DNA from: UBA1240 sp045599185
GTDB taxonomy: Bacteria; Spirochaetota; Spirochaetia; Treponematales; Treponemataceae
DNA length: 64,000 nt
NCBI GenBank assembly: GCA_045599185.1
Contig: JAZRVO010000030.1
Coordinates: 124,001 to 188,000 of the forward strand
Reading direction: 5' to 3'
Below the pieces are notes generated by a model that saw only the letters and a program-made list of their open reading frames with translations, had not been told where the DNA came from and searched no databases. Shown in pieces: positions 17,679 to 26,503 of this stretch. The position numbers and the translations under genes are program-made. The stretch's first letter is position 1. Every line of letters begins with the position of its first letter.

Positions 17679-19106
17679 ATGTCTAGCTTACAGGCTTCAA
17701 AACTTACTGCAATGCAGGCTTTCATGGCAGAAAATTCTGTAAAACCGCAAAACCAGAACAACCCGATTATGGCGCACAAATTCGGCGCAGACCCGGCGGT
17801 TCTTGTTTATAATGATACGGTTTACGTTTATGCCACCAATGACATGCAGCAGGTTGAATTTAACGGCGGCAAGGAAGAAAACCGCTACAACAAAATTACG
17901 TCTTTAACGCTTTTTTCTTCAAAAGATTTGGTTAACTGGACGGATTTGGGTGTTATTCACGTGGCAGGCAGCAACGGCGGCCAGGGCGATGCAAAATGGG
18001 CAAACAATTCCTGGGCACCAGCCATTGCCTGCAAAAAAATAAACGGAAAGGACAAGTTCTTTTTGTATTTTGCTGACAGCGGAAACGGAATTGGCGTTGT
18101 TACTGCCGATTCGCCGGAAGGCCCGTTTGTTGACCCGATTAAAAAAGCCTTAATTTCCCGCGACGTGCCGACCTGCCGGGAAATAAACTGGCTTTTTGAC
18201 CCAGCCGTAATTGTAGACGACGACGGTAAAGGCTATCTGTACTTTGGCGGCGGTCACGACCCGGAAAAATACGAACACCCAAAAACGGCAAGATGCGTTG
18301 CCCTTGGCGACGACATGATTAGCATTGTCGGTACGCCGCAGCTTATAGATGCGCCTTTCCTTTTTGAAGATTCAGGAATCCACAAAATGGGAAAAACCTA
18401 CTATTATACCTACTGTTCCAATTTTGCAGACCGTACGCCTTCCTGCGACAAAGACAAAATGCCAACCGGCGTAATCTGCTACATGACTTCGGAAAATCCT
18501 CTTGGCCCTTTTGAATACAAAGGCTACACACTGGAAAATCCGGGAACATATTTTGGTCCGGGCGGAAACAACCATCACTGGATTTTCAATTTTAAAAACC
18601 AGTGGTACATTGCGTACCATGCCCAGACGCTGGAAAAAACAGTAAACCTTGAAAAAACCGGTTACCGTTCCGTGTTCCTTACGGAATTTGAAGTAAATGC
18701 CGACGGCAGTTTTCCAGTGCAGAATGCCACACTTGAAGGCGTAAAACAGGTTGGCACTTTTAACCCGTACCAGACAATTCCTGCAGCAACCTTCCATTCC
18801 TGCCGTAATGTTGCCGTTTCTTACGGCCAGACAATTGTTTCGGTAAAAGACGGTGCTTATGTTTGCATAAAAGGCGTTAATTTTGCCAGCGGCGCAGCAA
18901 AAATTGAATTGAAATGTGTTCCCGGTGCAAAAAAAGGCAGCGTAAAACTTTGCATAGACCACCCGGATGAAAAAGGTATCTTGCTTGGTGAAGTTGCCCT
19001 TAACGATGAATTTGCAGAAGGCAGCCTTAAAACAGTTTCCGGCATTCATGATTTATTCATTGTGCTTGCAGAAGGCACTGAAATTGTTGACTGGAAGATA
19101 AAATAG
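17679..19106 (+). CDS. GH43 glycosidase with C-terminal CBM6-like domain
   Basis: About 475 residues. The five-bladed propeller of GH43 spans ~25-340: catalytic Asp in GADPAVLVYNDTVYVY, the pKa-modulating Asp in FDPAVIVDDDGKGYLYFGG, and the likely acid Glu in FLFEDSGIHKMG. The last ~110 residues resemble a CBM6-type module (KLCIDHPDEKGILLGEV, GIHDLFIVLAEG). Family members act as beta-xylosidases or alpha-L-arabinofuranosidases. There is no signal peptide, so it would act on imported oligosaccharides. GGAGG lies 13 nt before the ATG. The TAG stop is followed by CCTGAATATCGGGTTT and R1 copy D. Confidence 0.88.
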   Translation: MSSLQASKLTAMQAFMAENSVKPQNQNNPIMAHKFGADPAVLVYNDTVYVYATNDMQQVEFNGGKEENRYNKITSLTLFSSKDLVNWTDLGVIHVAGSNGGQGDAKWANNSWAPAIACKKINGKDKFFLYFADSGNGIGVVTADSPEGPFVDPIKKALISRDVPTCREINWLFDPAVIVDDDGKGYLYFGGGHDPEKYEHPKTARCVALGDDMISIVGTPQLIDAPFLFEDSGIHKMGKTYYYTYCSNFADRTPSCDKDKMPTGVICYMTSENPLGPFEYKGYTLENPGTYFGPGGNNHHWIFNFKNQWYIAYHAQTLEKTVNLEKTGYRSVFLTEFEVNADGSFPVQNATLEGVKQVGTFNPYQTIPAATFHSCRNVAVSYGQTIVSVKDGAYVCIKGVNFASGAAKIELKCVPGAKKGSVKLCIDHPDEKGILLGEVALNDEFAEGSLKTVSGIHDLFIVLAEGTEIVDWKIK

Positions 19107-19251
19107 CCTGAATATCGGGTTTGAAAAATTTATAAAAAGCAACCATCAGGCAGTCTCTGTCACTAAAAAAAAGACTTTTGCTACGCACGGTGTATTTTTT
19201 TCGTGTCTGTGCCTGCCCTTCGGCTGCTTTTTGTAAAATCATTCTACGTCT
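19107..19251 (-). repeat. R1 palindromic element, copy D (diverged)
   Basis: Begins with CCTGAATATCGGGTTT at the stop codon, has the GGCAGTC arm, the conserved core ACGGTGTATTTTTTTCGTG, and CTGTGCCTG/CGGCTGC on the far side. Outer end degenerate. Confidence 0.7.
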
Positions 19252-19323
19252 TTCAGGCAAATATTTTAAACTTGAAGTTTGGTCAAAAATAGAAACCTTG
19301 TTATAAAAATTTTAAATTTGTTT

Positions 19324-19335
19324 TATACTTAAAAC
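19324..19335 (+). promoter_or_regulatory. -10 box 6 nt before start codon, leaderless candidate
   Basis: TATACT (19324-19329), then TAAAAC, then ATG at 19336. No clear -35 at 17 nt and no Shine-Dalgarno sequence. Confidence 0.45.
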
Positions 19336-20553
19336 ATGAGCAAAAAATCAATTTTATCGAAAATCATCAAATGCCCGCTGGTTTTAAAGATTTTAATAGG
19401 TCTGCTGGCGGGTATTTTACTGGGTCTTGTGGTTCCTTCTGCTGGTTTTGTAACTTTGCTAGGAACTTTGTTTATCAGCGCATTAAAGGCAATTGCGCCG
19501 GTACTGGTTTTCATTCTTATTTGCAGTTCTTTGTGCGATGCCGGAAAGGGAATAAGTTCACGGTTTAGAACTGTAATTCTTCTTTATGTTCTCAGCACTT
19601 TGGTTGCGGCTTTTGTGGCTGTTTGCGGAAGCTTTCTTTTTCCTGTAACGGTTGCCCTGGATGTTGCTGCAGAAGAAGCCGCTGCCCCTCACAATCTTGT
19701 AGATGTTTTTTCAAATCTTTTAACAAGCATGGTTCAAAATCCTATTAGCGCCGTGGCAAACGCAAACTATCTTGGTATTTTAACCTGGTCCATTACGCTT
19801 GGGCTTGCCATGCGGAAAATAAACGATCCTACCAAGCAGGTTATGAAAGACATTTCTTCGGCTGTTTCTACAATTGTGGGCTGGATTATTCAGTGTGCGC
19901 CGCTGGGAATTATGGGTATTGTTTATACAACGGTAAGCACAAACGGATTGGGAATTTTTGTTTCTTACGGAAAGCTTATTGTACTTCTTGTTGCATGCAT
20001 GATTATTCAGGCAATTATTGTAAACCCGATTATTGTTGCTGCCATGCTTAAACAGAATCCGTATCCTTTAGTGTTCAAATGTTTAAGAAATTCTGCAATT
20101 ACAGCCTTTTTTACACGAAGCTCTGCCGCAAACATTCCGGTAAACATGAAACTTTGTGAAGATTTAGGACTGGAAAAGAATTATTATTCGGTTTCAATTC
20201 CGTTAGGCGCAACAATCAACATGGACGGTGCCGCCGTTACGATTGCAATCATGTCGCTTGCCGCCGCCCATTCCATGGGAATTCCTGTAAGTTTTCCGGA
20301 AGCTTTGCTGTTGTGCGTAGTTTCTACCTTTGCTGCCTGCGGTGCATCGGGTGTTGCCGGCGGTTCACTTCTTCTTATTCCTATGGCCTGTTCATTGCTA
20401 ACAGTTCCGCAGACAGTTGCCATGCAGATGGTAAGCATCGGCTTTATTATTGGCGTAATTCAGGATTCCCTTGAAACGGCGCTGAATTCTTCCAGTGATG
20501 TTTTGCTGACTGCTACTGCGGAGTTTTACGAAGAAAGAAAGGGAAATAGATAA
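19336..20553 (+). CDS. sstT: sodium/serine-threonine symporter
   Basis: A 405-residue member of the dicarboxylate/amino acid:cation symporter family, with eight helices and two re-entrant loops. The substrate-site signatures are clear: TRSSAANIPVNMKLCEDLGL (serine-rich loop) and GATINMDGAAVTIAIMSLAAAHSMG, closely matching SstT rather than GltP or DctA. It takes up Ser and Thr with Na+ at the inner membrane. It is followed by repeat R3. Confidence 0.9.
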   Translation: MSKKSILSKIIKCPLVLKILIGLLAGILLGLVVPSAGFVTLLGTLFISALKAIAPVLVFILICSSLCDAGKGISSRFRTVILLYVLSTLVAAFVAVCGSFLFPVTVALDVAAEEAAAPHNLVDVFSNLLTSMVQNPISAVANANYLGILTWSITLGLAMRKINDPTKQVMKDISSAVSTIVGWIIQCAPLGIMGIVYTTVSTNGLGIFVSYGKLIVLLVACMIIQAIIVNPIIVAAMLKQNPYPLVFKCLRNSAITAFFTRSSAANIPVNMKLCEDLGLEKNYYSVSIPLGATINMDGAAVTIAIMSLAAAHSMGIPVSFPEALLLCVVSTFAACGASGVAGGSLLLIPMACSLLTVPQTVAMQMVSIGFIIGVIQDSLETALNSSSDVLLTATAEFYEERKGNR

Positions 20554-20619
20554 ATGGTAAAGGCAAAGCTTCCCTGCGTATTGCATGGGGCTGTTTTTTT
20601 CTGCGCTGCATAAATATTT

Positions 20620-20702
20620 ATTCGTGCGGAGAGTTTAATACTCCGACAGCAACCACTTATTAAGAACAACATGCCTCGCTGCTTGCAGCGAGGTTGTTGA
20701 TA
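20620..20702 (+). repeat. R3 dispersed repeat, copy 1
   Basis: Shares TTCGTGCGGAGRGTTTAATA, ACTTATTAAGAACAACA and the GCCTCGCTGCTTGCAGCGAG hairpin with copy 2 at 58837. The internal GGTATTAAACCC arm is missing. It ends 10 bp before the next gene. Confidence 0.75.
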
Positions 20703-20712
20703 CAGGAATAAA

Positions 20713-21327
20713 ATGGAATACAAATTTAATTTCGACGTTACAAAAGAAGACTATCTGGCGTTCAATAACGCGCACTTAAAAAAGACGCTTGCCGGAAATT
20801 TGTTGAGGATTTTATGCAGAACTTTTATAGCACTTAGTGCCGGTTTTTTGATTTTTGTTCAGTTTTACGCAAAGTCATTTACTTGGTCATCTTTTGTGTT
20901 TGCTTTTCTGTTCCTTTATATTGTTTTTGGTTCCGCTTTTTTACGCAAAAAAAGAATTTTTAAAGTGTATGAATCGAACAAAAGTCTGCACCAGCAAAAC
21001 GAAATTACCGTTGATGAAAACACAATCAGCGAAAAAAACGAAGTTTCGTCAACAACCATGAACAAAGAGCGGATTACTGAAATCGTTGCCTGCAAACACG
21101 GAATTTACATTTATTATTCAAAAATCCAGTGCTTTTTAATTCCTTTCCACGCCTTTGCCAGCGAAGAAGAATTTAAAACTTTTGCCGAATTCGTAAAGGC
21201 AAATTACGCAACTGAAAAAGTAAAATTCATTCAGTGCAGGGAAAACAACACGTGGCAAACAGTTTTGGGCATTATTTGCGGAATTGCCCTTTTTGCCGTA
21301 TATTTTTTCAGTATTCTGAAAGGCTAA
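20713..21327 (+). CDS. YcxB-like membrane protein
   Basis: A 204-residue protein with two adjacent membrane spans near residues 35-80, a cytoplasmic domain containing the YcxB-like pattern (TVDENTISEKNE, IVACKHGIYIYYSKIQCFLIPFHAF) and a final span near the C-terminus (GIICGIALFAVYFFSIL). YcxB-family proteins have no established function. AGGA lies 6 nt before the ATG. It is preceded by R3 and followed by a terminator-like hairpin near 21371. Confidence 0.7.
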   Translation: MEYKFNFDVTKEDYLAFNNAHLKKTLAGNLLRILCRTFIALSAGFLIFVQFYAKSFTWSSFVFAFLFLYIVFGSAFLRKKRIFKVYESNKSLHQQNEITVDENTISEKNEVSSTTMNKERITEIVACKHGIYIYYSKIQCFLIPFHAFASEEEFKTFAEFVKANYATEKVKFIQCRENNTWQTVLGIICGIALFAVYFFSILKG

Positions 21328-21370
21328 AAAAGCAGGAAACCGCAGGTTATAAAGTTCCCTTCAGCTTTTA

Positions 21371-21413
21371 AAAAGCCGGGAGAACTTGAGCGCGCAAACT
21401 TGCGGCTTTTTTT
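21371..21413 (+). terminator. probable terminator
   Basis: AAAAGCCG and CGGCTTTT enclose a 26-nt loop and a T run follows. Confidence 0.5.
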
Positions 21414-21444
21414 ACTTGCGGTTTGAGGCAGGCTTTAACCGCGC

Positions 21445-22185
21445 TTAAAAACTGTGGCCGCCGCCACCACCGCCACCGCTTCTTCCTCCTCCACCGCCGC
21501 CGTGGCCGCCGCTACTGCTGCTGGAATGCGCCGTTCGGGTTTCTTTTGTAAGTACCGTTTTTTCAAGAAAAAAGTACGAATCGTCTCTTTTTGATTCAAT
21601 TACAATTTTTTCGTCTTCGTCAAAGCTGTAGGCGGCGCGCCCGCGCATTGTAAGTATGTACATGGCAAGCAGAACCAGCCCTGTTGCCAGCAGAAAGTTT
21701 GTTGCATAGCGCATCGGTACGGCAACTTTACCGCCTTCAACAATTGTAAGTATCTGGTAAAAGGCTTCAAAGGCGCAGTCAAAATAGCAGCCGTCCGAGG
21801 CATAAACGTAAACGTTGTCCGTAATTCCGTTTGCCCGGGCTTTGTTTATCATTTTGTACATTTCGCCGATAGAAAAAATTTCAATCCGCCGGTTGTACAT
21901 ATCGATTAAAAACACCGTGCCGGAACCGTCTTCAAACAGTTCGTTGCAGTATTTTTGTGCCAGTTCAGAAGCATATCCGTCGTATCCGGAATTTTCGCCG
22001 TTTGAAACAAACGCCACGTTGCCGTATTCGCTTATTTCTTCCATCACCTGATAAAGCATTTCTTCTTCTTCTTCAGTAAGCAGCTCGCCGTAATCCAGAA
22101 TAATTGGTTCTGCAAAGGCAAGGGCGCTGCAAAAAACAAGAACAAAAAACGCCGTAAAGATTTTAAAATATTTTTTAGCGGCCAT
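21445..22185 (-). CDS. TPM-domain membrane protein with glycine-rich tail (YdjH-like)
   Basis: A 246-residue protein: signal peptide (to ALAFA), an extracytoplasmic TPM domain of ~120 residues (DYGELLTEEEEEML, ELAQKYCNELFEDGSGTVFLIDM), one span near residue 160 (FLLATGLVLLAMYIL), a short cytoplasmic segment and a C-terminal Ser/Gly/His tail ending GGGHSF, as in YgcG/YdjH proteins. It overlaps the end of the upstream zinc-ribbon gene by 11 bp, so translation is coupled. In Bacillus subtilis the related YdjG-YdjH pair works with PspA in envelope stress; no pspA is present here. Confidence 0.8.
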   Translation of the reverse strand: MAAKKYFKIFTAFFVLVFCSALAFAEPIILDYGELLTEEEEEMLYQVMEEISEYGNVAFVSNGENSGYDGYASELAQKYCNELFEDGSGTVFLIDMYNRRIEIFSIGEMYKMINKARANGITDNVYVYASDGCYFDCAFEAFYQILTIVEGGKVAVPMRYATNFLLATGLVLLAMYILTMRGRAAYSFDEDEKIVIESKRDDSYFFLEKTVLTKETRTAHSSSSSGGHGGGGGGRSGGGGGGGHSF

Positions 22186-23749
22186 TGTCTGCCCCCTTGC
22201 GCCTGTAAAAGTTTGGCACGGGTCTTGTTACCATGTAATTTATGTAATAAATGCTGAAAATCAGGTTCATAATCATTCCGATGTTGCAGATTATCGTAAT
22301 TGTCAAATACCAGTAGTCCTGAGGTTTTTCCGGTCCGGAAAGCATGATGCCTGCAAGCTGGCACAAAACGCCAAAAACAAGGGGGAAGAGTGCCGCCTTG
22401 TTTTTAATTTTCAGGACGTTTTTTAAGGTAAGGCAGGTAAAAACACCCTGAAAAATCAGCATGACAGTAAATCTTTCGGTAACATCGGCAGGCGTTTCTA
22501 CAGAAGCCGGAAGTGCAAGCACGTTGCACACGAGTAAAAAAATTATGAATATCAGGCATCCGCTTACGGCTTTCTTTTTCCGCTGTTTTTTGTTTTTTTC
22601 AAAATATTCCGTATTGCCCAAATCAAAAATGTGGTTTTCTCGCAAGTAAATTTTTTTCATCTGGCTTTTTAAAAGCAGGGTTGAAAAAAACAGCAGGTAC
22701 GAAGCAATGCAGCTCATTTTTAACGGAATGACGAAAATGGGCATAAAATTCAGCAGGGCAAAAACAGCGGCAACTGCAACCAGCGATTTTATTGCAAGCG
22801 AAAGATAATCCACGGGAACTTCTGCCGCAAGTTTGCCTGTTTCGCCGTTCATAATGCTGTAGGCTATTCTGCTGCCTTTTCGCCACGTTAAAAACCAGAC
22901 GGGAAATAAAGAAGTTTTTGGGCTTGCAATTTCAAACCCGATTTTTGCCTTTACTTCACTTTCGTCGGTGGAAGCGCCTTCCGTAACAGATTTAAGTTCT
23001 TCTTCTATTCTTTTTACCGCGGTCTGCTTTACGGTTTCTTCGTAATTTTCTACCGGCGCAGAAGCCTTGTCTGCGTAAAAGCCTGCAAGGTAAACGTCGT
23101 TAAAGGGCTGTTCTTCGTCCTGATGAAATGGTGCAATCGTTCGCGCTATGGTATCGTCCAGGGCTGATGCCGCGTCGTAATCGCCTGCGCTAATCTGGCA
23201 GTCGTCTATTTTTATGGTGTAGTCATAATGGCGGGTGTAATCGTAACTGCCTTCCGTGCTGTACTTTATGCCGCTAAGGTTTATGGTGCTGTCTTTAATC
23301 TGAACTTTTGTGCGCCAGTAAGGAATGTAAATGCCCCGGAATTCTTCAAGAAATTCCGGGTTTTTAAATTCCCTGGGCACGAAAAACATTTTTTTTACTT
23401 CTTCTGCGTATTTTTCTTTTGCCCTGTTTTTTGAAATTTTAAAAGGAATGATTGTTTCCGGCGTTTCGGTTTCGCCTGCTTTTTCCATCATTACGGATTC
23501 GCTGCCGCAGTAAGCGCAATATTGAACAATCTGTTCGTCCGGCGAATCCACGGAAGACAATTCTGCACCGCAGTTTCTGCACACAAAGCGGTTAACGCTT
23601 AAAGTTTCCAAATCTTTTTCTGCAATTGCGGTGTTTTTTTCGCTGTATTCTTCAATTTCAAAGGTACTGGTGCAGTACGGGCATTTCAGCTGGTTCAGTT
23701 CAACGCTGTAAGCCAAATGTCCGCCGCAAGCCGGGCACTTCATCGCCAT
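22175..23749 (-). CDS. double zinc-ribbon membrane protein (YdjG-like)
   Basis: A 524-residue protein. Two zinc ribbons lie in the first ~90 residues (CPACG-CPYC and CRNCG-CAYCG). A soluble middle region of ~230 residues follows, then several membrane spans from ~320 to the end (including LVAVAAVFALLNFMPIFVIPL). AAGGAG stands 7 nt before the ATG. It is first in a two-gene unit with the TPM protein. The resemblance to YdjG-type membrane proteins that recruit cytoplasmic partners through zinc ribbons is inferred from architecture and gene pairing, not alignment. Confidence 0.75.
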   Translation of the reverse strand: MAMKCPACGGHLAYSVELNQLKCPYCTSTFEIEEYSEKNTAIAEKDLETLSVNRFVCRNCGAELSSVDSPDEQIVQYCAYCGSESVMMEKAGETETPETIIPFKISKNRAKEKYAEEVKKMFFVPREFKNPEFLEEFRGIYIPYWRTKVQIKDSTINLSGIKYSTEGSYDYTRHYDYTIKIDDCQISAGDYDAASALDDTIARTIAPFHQDEEQPFNDVYLAGFYADKASAPVENYEETVKQTAVKRIEEELKSVTEGASTDESEVKAKIGFEIASPKTSLFPVWFLTWRKGSRIAYSIMNGETGKLAAEVPVDYLSLAIKSLVAVAAVFALLNFMPIFVIPLKMSCIASYLLFFSTLLLKSQMKKIYLRENHIFDLGNTEYFEKNKKQRKKKAVSGCLIFIIFLLVCNVLALPASVETPADVTERFTVMLIFQGVFTCLTLKNVLKIKNKAALFPLVFGVLCQLAGIMLSGPEKPQDYWYLTITIICNIGMIMNLIFSIYYINYMVTRPVPNFYRRKGADNGR

Positions 23750-23904
23750 GTGGCACTCCTTTTTTACTGTTTATGTTTTTTACGCTGTGTTGGTGGGCGC
23801 CAAAAGTTCAAGTTTTTTTCATTTTACCCCGAACTTTCTTTATCTTCCAAATTTTATTTTCTATAAAAGCCGGTTTTTTATATCAGCCTTAAAATTAATG
23901 AATG

Positions 23905-24012
23905 AATTATAAAAAGCAGCCGCAGACAAGCACAGACACGAAAAAAATACGCCGTGCAAAGCCTAAGTCTTTTTTTTCGAGGCTGGGATTGTCGAAAGGC
24001 TGTTTATCATTC
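23905..24012 (+). repeat. R1 palindromic element, copy E (short)
   Basis: Core and inner arms only: AGCAGCCGCAGACA, CACGAAAAAAATACGCCGTG, AAGTCTTTTTTTTCGAGG and TGTCGAAAGGCTG. Outer TCGAGTTT ends are absent. Confidence 0.8.
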
Positions 24013-24038
24013 TGCACGCCTGTTTTAGGTAAGGGGAC

Positions 24039-24068
24039 AAAAAAAAGCGGGCAAATGCGCCCGCCTTT
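24039..24068 (-). terminator. terminator of the GH43 gene
   Basis: On the minus strand GCGGGC-GCATTT-GCCCGC is followed by eight T residues. Confidence 0.85.
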
Positions 24069-24081
24069 GGTTTAGTAAAAA

Positions 24082-25059
24082 TTAGCCTCTGTCTTCACCA
24101 TTCATTGTAATGATTCCGCCCTTGTCGTCGAATTTCAGTTCGCGGAATTTTACGTTGCGTTTCTGGTTTACGCCGTTTGAACGTTCACAGTCGTGGTAGA
24201 ACAAGTACCATTTGCCGTGATATTCAAGAATTGAGTGGTGTGTTGTCCATCCCAAAACTGGTGTCAAGATTGTTCCGCCGTAAGTGTACGGACCGTAAAC
24301 ATTCTTTGATGTTGCATAGGCCAAAAGGTGTGTTGTACCAGTTGAATATGTAAAGTAGTAGGTGTCGCCTTTTTTGAACAGCCACGGGTCTTCAAAGTAG
24401 CGGCGTTCTTCATCGCCACCAGTAAGCGGCTTGCCGTTTTCGTCAACAATAACCAAATCGCGAACTTCTTCTGCAAGTTCGGTCATGTTGTCTTTCATCA
24501 AAGCAATTTTTGGCGTACAGGCCGGTTCATCGCCTTTCGGTTCTTTGTTGTCGGCACTCCATTTGTTGTTGCGGTACTGGTCAAGCTGGCCGCCCCAAAT
24601 TCCGCCAAATGTAAGGTAATATTTTTTGTCTGTGTCTTTAAACAAACACGGGTCAATTGAATATGTTCCCTGAATGTAGTTTGGTTCTGCCTTGAAAGGA
24701 CCTGCCGGATTGTCGCCAATTGCAACGCCAACACGGAACATTCCCTGCTTGTCGCGGGCCGGGAATACAAAGTAATATTTGCCATCTTTTTCTTCACAGT
24801 CCGGTGCCCAAACCTGTTTAGAAGCCCACGGAATGTCTTTAAGGGTAAGAACGCATCCGCAGTCTTTCGGCATTGTGTTTTCGTCGGCCATTTCGTAAAC
24901 ATGGTAGTCTATCATGTCATACTGGTCGCCGTTGTCGTTGTTTTCTACATCTTTGTCTTCATCGTGCGAAGGGTAAATGTAAATTTTGTCATTAAAAACA
25001 TGTGCAGAAGGGTCTGCCGTGTACAAATCATTCACAAGTGGTTTTTTCTGAATGCTCAT
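24082..25059 (-). CDS. GH43 glycosidase, single domain
   Basis: A 325-residue cytoplasmic GH43 enzyme without accessory module. Catalytic residues visible: Asp in TADPSAHVFNDKIYIY (base), Asp in YSIDPCLFKDTDKKYYLTF, and Glu in RRYFEDPWLFKKG (acid); a THHSILEYHGKWYLFYHD segment closes the propeller. Similar proteins are annotated as beta-xylosidases or alpha-L-arabinofuranosidases. AGGAG lies 7 nt before the ATG. With the GH43-CBM6 enzyme at 17679 it suggests hydrolysis of imported arabino/xylo-oligosaccharides. Confidence 0.9.
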   Translation of the reverse strand: MSIQKKPLVNDLYTADPSAHVFNDKIYIYPSHDEDKDVENNDNGDQYDMIDYHVYEMADENTMPKDCGCVLTLKDIPWASKQVWAPDCEEKDGKYYFVFPARDKQGMFRVGVAIGDNPAGPFKAEPNYIQGTYSIDPCLFKDTDKKYYLTFGGIWGGQLDQYRNNKWSADNKEPKGDEPACTPKIALMKDNMTELAEEVRDLVIVDENGKPLTGGDEERRYFEDPWLFKKGDTYYFTYSTGTTHLLAYATSKNVYGPYTYGGTILTPVLGWTTHHSILEYHGKWYLFYHDCERSNGVNQKRNVKFRELKFDDKGGIITMNGEDRG

Positions 25060-25184
25060 TATGTTCTCCTAATCCCCGCTAATGTGCTATATCACAATTC
25101 TGTTCCATATTTCCTTTTTTTTCAATCGGTAAGTGTGCGTAAGTTTGTAAATTATCTTCCGTTTTTGGTGTACCGCCGCAAGTG

Positions 25185-25256
25185 CAATTTTGTTGCCATG
25201 CTGAATTTGTTTCAGCACCTCTAAAATAAGATTCCGAAATAAATTCGGGATGACAG
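25185..25256 (+). repeat. R2 composite repeat, first of a direct pair
   Basis: GCCATGCTGAATTTGTTTCAGCACCTCTAAAAT followed by AGATTCCGAAATAAATTCGGGATGAC. A 58-bp stretch recurs at 26422 with one difference. Confidence 0.85.
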
Positions 25257-25428
25257 CTCATCGGTTGGGATGCGGAAAATTTAAACTTGTTTGTTCAACT
25301 TGAACAAACAAGTTTGCGGTTTATAATTCATTTATGCTGTAAATTTCCTGTTCTTACAACGTAAAAAATGACATTAACTTTATTTCAGAATAAGAAAAAA
25401 TAAACAGACTTGAATTTTCAGAACAACA

Positions 25429-25572
25429 TTGGAAGAAATTGACAAAAAAAGAACGGCTCGTGAAGACGTTCTGGAGAAAATTTATTCCTTCATTTATAAA
25501 AACAAATACAGAATCAATTCTGTAAAAGAAGAACTTATAAAAGAAAAATGCTGTTTCCGTACAAACAGTTGA
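25429..25572 (+). pseudogene. possible remnant of a small gene
   Basis: A 47-codon open stretch from TTG reads like genuine protein (EEIDKKRTAREDVLEKIY, then INSVKEELIKEK) but has no ribosome site and is followed by frames broken by several stops. It could be the decayed start of a longer gene. Nothing is recognised. Confidence 0.2.
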
Positions 25573-25793
25573 ACAATGTTTATTCTTCGTTTCATACCCA
25601 AGATCCGGAAAGGAACAGTTTTCTAAAGATATTGAACCAGTATTTTATAAATATTATGTTTTTATACATCATTGTATTCGTAAATTTGTATCATTATGCA
25701 AAGCTTTGATTGATTATTTTTTCAATCGGTAAGTGCATGTTTTGAATTATAACCTAAAGCCTGCACTTTATAAATTGTGCAGGCTTCGTTTTG

Positions 25794-26201
25794 TCAATCT
25801 GAATAATCTTCAGGTTTTATCTTTATGGAATAAATCAGCTGTCCGTCGTTGCCGTAATAGCGGTGTTCAAAAATTATGTTCAAATTTTTAAGATTTTTAA
25901 TAGTTAGGTCTTCAGATGTTTTTACTAAATTGACAAGAATAGGTTTTAATGCTGCTGCAAAAGCTTCTACATCTATGCTATCTGAATTGTATTTAATTGC
26001 ATAATAATAAATTAAAGAATCTTCTGTATTGTTAATTCCCCAAAGGAATGTAACTTCGTCAACTTCCATAGGAAGCAATGGCTGGGTTAATTTGGCAGCC
26101 TGCCGGATGGGAGCTTCTGCTTCAGAATAAGCTTTTGGTTTTGCGCTTATTGTCGTGCAGCAGAAAAAAACTGCCGCTATGATTAAAACTAATTTTTTCA
26201 T
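25794..26201 (-). CDS. small secreted protein of unknown function
   Basis: A 135-residue protein with signal peptide (MKKLVLIIAAVFFCCTTISA). The mature ~115 residues are acidic, and the end (RYYGNDGQLIYSIKI) looks like beta strands. AAGGTGA lies about 7 nt before the ATG at 26201, which is why the longer frame was rejected. The gene sits alone between two near-identical R2 composite repeats. Function unknown. Confidence 0.7.
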   Translation of the reverse strand: MKKLVLIIAAVFFCCTTISAKPKAYSEAEAPIRQAAKLTQPLLPMEVDEVTFLWGINNTEDSLIYYYAIKYNSDSIDVEAFAAALKPILVNLVKTSEDLTIKNLKNLNIIFEHRYYGNDGQLIYSIKIKPEDYSD

Positions 26202-26251
26202 ACTTTCACCTTTTATATTTTTATTACATTTTGCAACATTTGAAACAAAGG

Positions 26252-26284
26252 AAAAAACGCCCGTCCTCACAGCGAGAACGGGCG
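26252..26284 (-). terminator. terminator downstream of gpmI
   Basis: On the minus strand CGCCCGT and ACGGGCG arms are followed by a run of six T residues. Confidence 0.75.
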
Positions 26285-26421
26285 CGTCGCAACCTGCGGT
26301 TGCTTACCGAGTTTTGGACAAGCCCAAACTCGAATCTGCATTTATTTCAGATTCAACTTTGACTTACCGCAATCTGTAGGTGGCACAAATGTTGCACGCA
26401 AGCGTGCTTACAATTTTAATG

Positions 26422-26500
26422 CCATGCTGAATTTGTTTCAGCACCTCTAAAATGAGATTCCGAAATAAATTCGGGATGACCGATTTATTTCGGGACGACA
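26422..26500 (+). repeat. R2 composite repeat, second of a direct pair
   Basis: Nearly identical to 25196-25253 over 58 bp, followed by a further GATTTATTTCGGGACGAC half unit, immediately beyond the gpmI stop codon. Confidence 0.85.
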
Positions 26501-26503
26501 CAT

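Larger units (their letters stand above)
23750..24081. other. 332-bp intergenic region with R1 copy E
   Basis: No gene is seen. Besides R1 it holds a GH43 terminator and a promoter-like AT-rich stretch before the zinc-ribbon gene. Confidence 0.65.
25060..25793. other. 734-bp region without a clear gene
   Basis: Contains an R2 composite (25185-25256), a possible gene remnant (25429-25572) and otherwise AT-rich sequence in which no convincing frame or RNA was recognised. Confidence 0.6.
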
